Below, piece by piece: positions 5,619 to 8,668 of a DNA stretch of 8,668 nt. Numbering within the stretch: the stretch's first letter is position 1; each line of letters opens with the position of its first letter. The stretch comes from JAIOTH01 sp964639335 (GTDB lineage: Bacteria; Patescibacteriota; Patescibacteriia; UBA1558; S5-K13), in contig CAZXCJ010000040.1 of the NCBI GenBank assembly GCA_964639335.1, positions 1-8,668 of the forward strand, in the 5' to 3' direction. The notes under the pieces were generated by a model, which ran no database searches, was not told the DNA's origin, and was given only the letters and a program-made list of their open reading frames with translations. The position numbers and the translations under genes were made by a program.

Positions 5619-6386
5619 ATGATTGATAGACCAAAGCCATTATGTTTGATTATTATTAGCGGCTTAAATTTAGATTATTTATCTTCTTATTTTTTTTATT
5701 TACAAAGTTTAGTTCAGAGCTATCCTTTTTTAGTTTTGAAGTCAAATTATGCTTCTCGAGAAAATCTGTTTAAAAATTATTTAGACATGGGTAGAGGAAA
5801 TCAAGAAAATAACATTCCCTTGGCTCAAGTTATTAGCGATGCCGATTTAAGTCAATTACACTTAGCCGCTGTTAATTCTTATTCATATATAAGTTATTAT
5901 TTTAATGGTCAGAAAAGAACAAAGCATAAAAAAGAGGACTGGTTTAAATTAAGTAATAATTTAATACTAGACAATTTTTTTACACATAATACAAAAAAAA
6001 TAACCAAACAGGCAATTAAAGAAATTGGTCGTGCTTATTATGATTTTATGCTTATAAATTATGACGATCTTTTAGATGCTTCTGATAATCTTAAAAATAT
6101 TTCTGAAAGAATAGATAAAGATATTAAAAAATTAGTAGAAATTGTATTGTCTTATAATGGAGCACTTTTAATTACTGCGGATAGGGGGTTTGATCAGAAG
6201 AAAAATTTAGTGCCTTTGTTTTTAATTAATAAGTCGTGGCGAAATAAGAGCTTTATAGATTTTAATTATAAGAAAAATTTAAAAGATCAAGAACTGAGCG
6301 GTGAAATTAATCAGCTTTATCCAACAATTTTAAAAATTTTAGGACTTTCTATTCCCGATTCAGTAAAAATTAAATCTTTAATATAA
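5619..6386 (+). CDS. Degenerate GpmI-like protein (alkaline phosphatase superfamily, probable pseudoenzyme)
   Basis: A 255-residue protein lying 121 bp after gpmI that reads as a shortened relative of it. The start KPLCLIIISGLN matches KKCILIILDGWG but Ser14 replaces the metal-binding Asp. The nucleophile motif GNSEAG is absent. SYISYYFNGQKRTKHKKEDWFKL parallels AHITYFFNGGYKDP. YDFMLINYDDLLDASDN parallels YDFIVVNFPNPDMVGHTGD but lacks its metal His. TADRGF (186-191) parallels TADHGN with His changed to Arg. The KHS site is gone, while VPLFLIN and LYPTILKILGL match VPFILI and APTILDIFGL. It looks like the phosphatase core without the phosphotransferase insertion and without metal ligands. The frame is intact over 255 codons, so it appears maintained. 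A scaffold or regulatory role is possible; the function is unknown. Confidence 0.75.
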   Translation: MIDRPKPLCLIIISGLNLDYLSSYFFYLQSLVQSYPFLVLKSNYASRENLFKNYLDMGRGNQENNIPLAQVISDADLSQLHLAAVNSYSYISYYFNGQKRTKHKKEDWFKLSNNLILDNFFTHNTKKITKQAIKEIGRAYYDFMLINYDDLLDASDNLKNISERIDKDIKKLVEIVLSYNGALLITADRGFDQKKNLVPLFLINKSWRNKSFIDFNYKKNLKDQELSGEINQLYPTILKILGLSIPDSVKIKSLI

Positions 6387-6420
6387 TAAAAATATTGAAC
6401 ACAATAATTGTTCGGCTTCA

Positions 6421-6492
6421 TTTTACTCCGTAAAACTATGGCGGGACTAAGGGGAGATTAAGCATGCCTGCCGTAGCTTCAGCGAAGGCAGG
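6421..6492. repeat. GC-richer repeat mosaic with two hairpins
   Basis: TTTTAC-TCC-GTAAAA (6421-6435) is one hairpin. CCTGCC (6467-6472) with GGCAGG (6487-6492) is another, holding an inner GCT/AGC pair. The block is distinctly richer in G and C than its neighbours and lies in the 184-bp gap between convergent genes (6387-6570). Similar hairpins around CCTGCCGTAGC are, as I recall, frequent in Parcubacteria-like genomes; this was not checked. It may act as a bidirectional transcription barrier. Confidence 0.6.
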
Positions 6493-6499
6493 AGGGGTT

Positions 6500-6527
6500 A
6501 AAAAAATAAAAGCCGATAATTAATCGA
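6500..6527 (-). terminator. Possible terminator of the DUF212 gene
   Basis: Read on the minus strand, TCGAT-TAAT-TATCG-type pairing (CGAT 6514-6517 with ATCG 6523-6526) is followed by CTTTTATTTTTTT (6500-6512 on the plus strand, read in reverse). The stem is short and AT-rich, so the call rests mostly on the T-run and on its place 44 bp after the stop of the minus-strand gene. Confidence 0.4.
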
Positions 6528-6570
6528 CAATAATAAAAAAATTAGTTTAAAGTTTGTTTTGCTATTTCGT

Positions 6571-6996
6571 TTATATTATCTGAAATAATAAGAACCCTAA
6601 AACTATTCCAATTATAGTTCCTACTAGAACTTCAGGCAGGGTATGAGAAATTCTTTCATTTAAAGTTTTATACTTATATTCAAATTCATCGGGCAAATCA
6701 ATAATTAATTTATTAATAGTTTTACTATGTTCAGTCAAATAAGCTCTGAATCCAATAGCATCGGTAATTACTATAATTGCTAAAATTAAACTAATCGCAA
6801 AACTAGCCGAGTACCAGCCCTGGCTGAGCCCAATCACTGTAGCCAAAGAAGACACTAAAGCACTATGAGCAGAGGGCATGCCTCCATAAGCGGTAATATT
6901 TTTCCAAGACCAGGAGCCCCTAATCATTTCAATTAATGGTTTGAAAATAAATTGGCAGCTTATAGCACTTAAAAGAGGGATAAGAATTAATTTCAT
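6571..6996 (-). CDS. DUF212 / divergent PAP2 family membrane protein
   Basis: A small integral membrane protein of 141 residues, the normal length for the DUF212 (YuiD-like) family distantly related to PAP2 acid phosphatases and vanadium haloperoxidases. The first helix is ILIPLLSAISCQFIFKPL. Then comes YGGMPSAHSALVSSLATVIG (37-56), with the PSAHS motif and candidate catalytic His44, a hydrophobic segment FAISLILAIIVITDAIGFR with the family ITDA.GFR signature, and the C-terminal ISHTLPEVLVGTIIGIVLGFLL helix with HTLPEV. A lipid-phosphate or polyprenyl-phosphate substrate is a guess from the family and from its position divergent to uppP; the exact reaction is not established. The two genes share a 59-bp intergenic region. 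No Shine-Dalgarno is seen and its transcript may be nearly leaderless. Confidence 0.88.
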   Translation of the reverse strand: MKLILIPLLSAISCQFIFKPLIEMIRGSWSWKNITAYGGMPSAHSALVSSLATVIGLSQGWYSASFAISLILAIIVITDAIGFRAYLTEHSKTINKLIIDLPDEFEYKYKTLNERISHTLPEVLVGTIIGIVLGFLLFQII

Positions 6997-7000
6997 AATT

Positions 7001-7029
7001 TTGATATTATATACGGATTATAATATAAT
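7001..7029 (+). promoter_or_regulatory. Sigma70-type promoter for uppP
   Basis: TTGATA (7001-7006) and TATAAT (7024-7029) are separated by 17 bp. The predicted transcript start near 7036 leaves a leader of about 20 nt before the uppP ATG at 7056. A second overlapping TATAAT (7019-7024) has a poor spacing to TTGATA. The region is very AT-rich, which lowers confidence. Confidence 0.55.
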
Positions 7030-7055
7030 TATAAGATGAAATTAAAAAATATACA

Positions 7056-7850
7056 ATGATGATTTATTTACATACTATAATTTTAGCCATAACTCAGGCC
7101 CTAACTGAGTTTTTACCAGTTTCCAGCTCTGGGCATTTAATAATTATTCACAATTTAATTCATTATAATATTTTGAATAATTTAAGCTTTGATGTTTTTT
7201 TACATGGTGGGAGCTTATTGGCTATTATTATTTATTTTTTTTCAGACATAATTAAGATAGGTAAAAATTTTGTAGTTGATTTGAAAAATAAAAATTTTCA
7301 ACATGATTATTTGTTATTTATAATTATTGCCATTTTGCCCGCTGTCATGGTGGGTTATTTTTTGGAAGATTTTATAGAAAAATTGAGAGAACCCTTAATA
7401 GTTGCCGGGGCTTTAATATTGGGCTCTATTATTTTTGTTTTAACAGAAAGATTTTTTAAGGCAAGCAAGGGTTTAAAAAATTTGAATTTTAAAGATAGTA
7501 TTATAATTGGATTAATGCAGTGTTTGGCTTTTATTCCAGGAATATCTCGGAGCGGTATTACTATTGTAGGAGGAATGCATAGAGGCCTAAGTCGTCGAGC
7601 AGCTGCTAAATTTTCTTTTTTAATGGCCATACCTTTGCTTTTAGGCGCCTTTATAAAAAAAATAATTGATATTTCGTTTTTAGATATCAATTATTTAAAG
7701 ATATATATTTTGGGTTTTTTGATTTCTTTTATTTTTAGTTTATTGGCTATTAAAGTATTAATGAAGCTTTTAAAGAATAAATATGGTTTATATGGTTTTG
7801 CGGTTTATCGTCTTATTATTGCAATTATGATTTTGATTTTTTTAAGCTAA
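7056..7850 (+). CDS. uppP: Undecaprenyl-diphosphatase (UppP/BacA)
   Basis: Membrane phosphatase that removes one phosphate from undecaprenyl diphosphate to recycle the lipid carrier of peptidoglycan and surface polysaccharide synthesis. The 264 residues are typical. The first signature is QALTEFLPVSSSGHLII with E18 in TEF, S23-S25 and H27. The first Glu of the EGxTE form is Gln14, a variant I recall as common in the family. The second signature is GISRSGITIVGG with R165, followed by RGLSRRAAAKFSFLMAIPLLLGA. The rest is strongly hydrophobic with about seven to eight membrane segments (e.g. YLLFIIIAILPAVMVGYFL). Two adjacent ATGs (7056, 7059) are possible starts. It is divergent from the DUF212 gene, and its 3' end overlaps the convergent CAP gene by 9 bp. 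Loss or overexpression of such genes affects bacitracin sensitivity in model bacteria. Confidence 0.96.
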   Translation: MMIYLHTIILAITQALTEFLPVSSSGHLIIIHNLIHYNILNNLSFDVFLHGGSLLAIIIYFFSDIIKIGKNFVVDLKNKNFQHDYLLFIIIAILPAVMVGYFLEDFIEKLREPLIVAGALILGSIIFVLTERFFKASKGLKNLNFKDSIIIGLMQCLAFIPGISRSGITIVGGMHRGLSRRAAAKFSFLMAIPLLLGAFIKKIIDISFLDINYLKIYILGFLISFIFSLLAIKVLMKLLKNKYGLYGFAVYRLIIAIMILIFLS

Positions 7851-8429
7851 ATTATTAGTTTCTAATCTATATTGTAATTTATTTCCAGGACTCATATATA
7901 AGATAAGATTTTCTGAAATATGGTTGCCGATTGTTTTTTGAATAGACATAGGCATATCAGCTGGGCGGCCGAATATTTGGACAATAATATTTTTATAAAC
8001 AGCAATGCCGGTTTCTAAATAATTTTCATTAAGTAAATTTTCTTGATGGCTAGGAGAATTCATCCAAGCCAGAATAATATTATCATTATTTTTAAAATTA
8101 GTAGCTAAATTTTCTCCAACAAAAGAATATTCATAATTAGTTTCTTTTATCCAATAAGAAAATGTTTTTTGGCCATTTTTGGACTCATGGTCAAAATAAT
8201 TATTTTTATATAAGTATTTGGCTTTATTAATAGCCGCTTGAGCGAGCTGATTATTAATAATTAGAGGATGGATATTATTTTCCGTTCTTTTTTGATTAAT
8301 AAGTTTAAATATAGCTATTTCTGATATTAAGGGTTCAGCTAGAGCTGTTTTAAAATTAAAAAATACTATCTGTATTATAAATAAAGAGAGGACTAGGGTT
8401 TGAATTATTTTTCGACGGTTTTTTATCAT
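7842..8429 (-). CDS. Secreted CAP/SCP-domain (YkwD-like) protein
   Basis: An exported protein of 195 residues. The N terminus NRRKIIQTLVLSLFIIQIVFFNF is a basic-then-hydrophobic signal sequence, probably cleaved after A-L-A31. The CAP domain follows. INQKRTENNIHPLIINNQLAQAAINKAKYL is the family N-terminal helix, YFDHES carries H81, VGENLA carries E106, and AWMNSPSHQENLLNENYLETGIAV (121-144) contains SPSH (125-128) and E139. These His/Glu residues match the cleft positions of bacterial CAP proteins. The biochemical role of bacterial CAP proteins is mostly unknown; cell-surface or peptidoglycan-associated roles have been proposed. About 35 residues after the domain have no recognisable motif. 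It has its own promoter at 8575-8603 and a leader of about 139 nt. It converges on uppP and overlaps its 3' end by 9 bp. Confidence 0.9.
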   Translation of the reverse strand: MIKNRRKIIQTLVLSLFIIQIVFFNFKTALAEPLISEIAIFKLINQKRTENNIHPLIINNQLAQAAINKAKYLYKNNYFDHESKNGQKTFSYWIKETNYEYSFVGENLATNFKNNDNIILAWMNSPSHQENLLNENYLETGIAVYKNIIVQIFGRPADMPMSIQKTIGNHISENLILYMSPGNKLQYRLETNNLA

Positions 8430-8436
8430 AGGATAT

Positions 8437-8465
8437 AAAAAAAGTACTTTACAAAATCAAAGTAC
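8437..8465 (-). terminator. Terminator/attenuator-like hairpin just before the CAP gene
   Basis: Read on the minus strand, GTACTTT (8459-8465) and AAAGTAC (8444-8450) form a 7-bp stem with an 8-nt loop, followed directly by seven T (8437-8443). It ends 8 bp before the start codon at 8429. It could terminate transcription from upstream or attenuate the CAP transcript. The stem has only two G-C pairs, so strength is uncertain. Confidence 0.5.
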
Positions 8466-8551
8466 CTTATAATATATAGTTAAAAAAGTCAAATATTTAA
8501 TTGTGTTTTTACCCTGACTTTCATCTAAGGCAATTTTGATTTTGGTTTTTG

Positions 8552-8568
8552 GTAAGTTTTTAACTTAC
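8552..8568 (-). promoter_or_regulatory. 5' hairpin of the CAP leader transcript
   Basis: GTAAGTT (minus strand, 8562-8568) and AACTTAC (8552-8558) pair perfectly with a 3-nt loop. With the promoter at 8575-8603, transcription should start near 8568, placing this stem at the very 5' end of the message, where it could shield it from decay. Confidence 0.5.
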
Positions 8569-8574
8569 TGTTTC

Positions 8575-8603
8575 AGTATAGCATATCTAAATGGCTTTGT
8601 CAA
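8575..8603 (-). promoter_or_regulatory. Strong sigma70-type promoter for the CAP gene
   Basis: On the minus strand, TTGACA (8598-8603) and TATACT (8575-8580) are 17 bp apart, and TGC precedes the -10 (extended -10). The -35 is a perfect consensus match and the -10 matches at five of six positions. Transcription would begin near 8568 and reach the CAP start at 8429 after about 139 nt. Confidence 0.75.
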
Positions 8604-8610
8604 TAGAGGA

Positions 8611-8668
8611 AAAGGTACATTCAACATTGAAGTGCAACACCTGTCATATTATAGAACACCTCATAAGG
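8611..8668 (+). mobile_element. Possible end of an insertion sequence running off the window
   Basis: The segment from GGTACATTCAACATTG through AGTGCAACACC to the edge differs in composition from its surroundings and ends with repeated AACACCT (8636-8642 and 8656-8662). It resembles, from memory, leader ends of IS30-type elements. TTGAAG (8627-8632), 17 bp, then TATAGA (8650-8655) could be an outward plus-strand promoter. No transposase sequence is inside the window, so this is tentative. Confidence 0.25.

Noticed and set aside
7056..7850. UppP inactive because the first Glu of the EGxTE motif is Gln14
   Set aside because: The QGLTEFLPVSSSGH-type variant is, as I recall, common in functional members of this family, and E18, the Ser cluster and R165 are intact.
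8489..8524. 11-residue leader peptide in the CAP 5' region (minus strand)
   Set aside because: The frame exists (MKVRVKTQLNI) but has no amino-acid bias typical of attenuator peptides and could occur by chance; kept only as context for the leader finding.
8591..8668. Plus-strand open frame starting ATG GCT TTG and running off the right edge
   Set aside because: Only 26 codons are visible, it overlaps the minus-strand promoter of the CAP gene, and no motif is recognisable.

Overview
The window is an AT-rich chromosomal stretch that looks like a member of the Candidate Phyla Radiation (Patescibacteria, Parcubacteria-like). This is inferred from protein style, very A/T-biased codon use, near absence of Shine-Dalgarno motifs, and a compact lower-glycolysis block interrupted by short palindromic repeats. 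Stops are TAA, TAG and TGA and Trp is TGG, so the ordinary bacterial code fits. The species cannot be named from sequence alone.

Layout. (1) 67-5497 (+): glycolysis genes pgk, eno and gpmI. (2) 1340-2441 sits between pgk and eno. It is one HUH/Y1 transposase gene of the REP-associated (RAYT) type, broken by two insertions. A 79-bp palindromic element lies at codon 15. A 331-bp element with terminal inverted repeats, carrying its own small GIY-YIG nuclease gene (1795-2052), lies between the HUH half and the tyrosine half. A perfect 34-bp palindrome is also embedded in frame in the transposase ORF. Removing the two insertions restores an uninterrupted 229-codon gene. (3) 5619-6386 (+): a shortened, catalytically stripped relative of gpmI directly downstream of the real one. 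(4) 6571-8429: envelope genes. These are a DUF212/divergent PAP2 membrane protein (-), undecaprenyl-diphosphatase uppP (+), and a secreted CAP/SCP-domain protein (-) with a well-formed promoter and an attenuator-like leader. (5) The right edge may hold the start of an insertion sequence.

The most interesting theme is a family of inverted-repeat elements with a CCC(Y)GTTA core. One copy encodes a GIY-YIG nuclease (1728-2058). Two look like non-autonomous derivatives (1383-1461 and 5510-5589). A more diverged hairpin overlaps the pgk start codon (15-71). The arms read ACCCYGTTA..., two copies sit inside an HUH transposase gene, and the nuclease stop codon lies inside its right terminal repeat. 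This suggests an undescribed small mobile unit whose nuclease may recognise these palindromes. That function is inference; the repeat structure and the precise reconstruction of the interrupted gene are seen directly.

Pgk, enolase and GpmI carry 1,3-bisphosphoglycerate to phosphoenolpyruvate (Pgk, then GpmI, then enolase). UppP recycles the undecaprenyl carrier lipid for cell-wall synthesis, and the CAP protein is exported.
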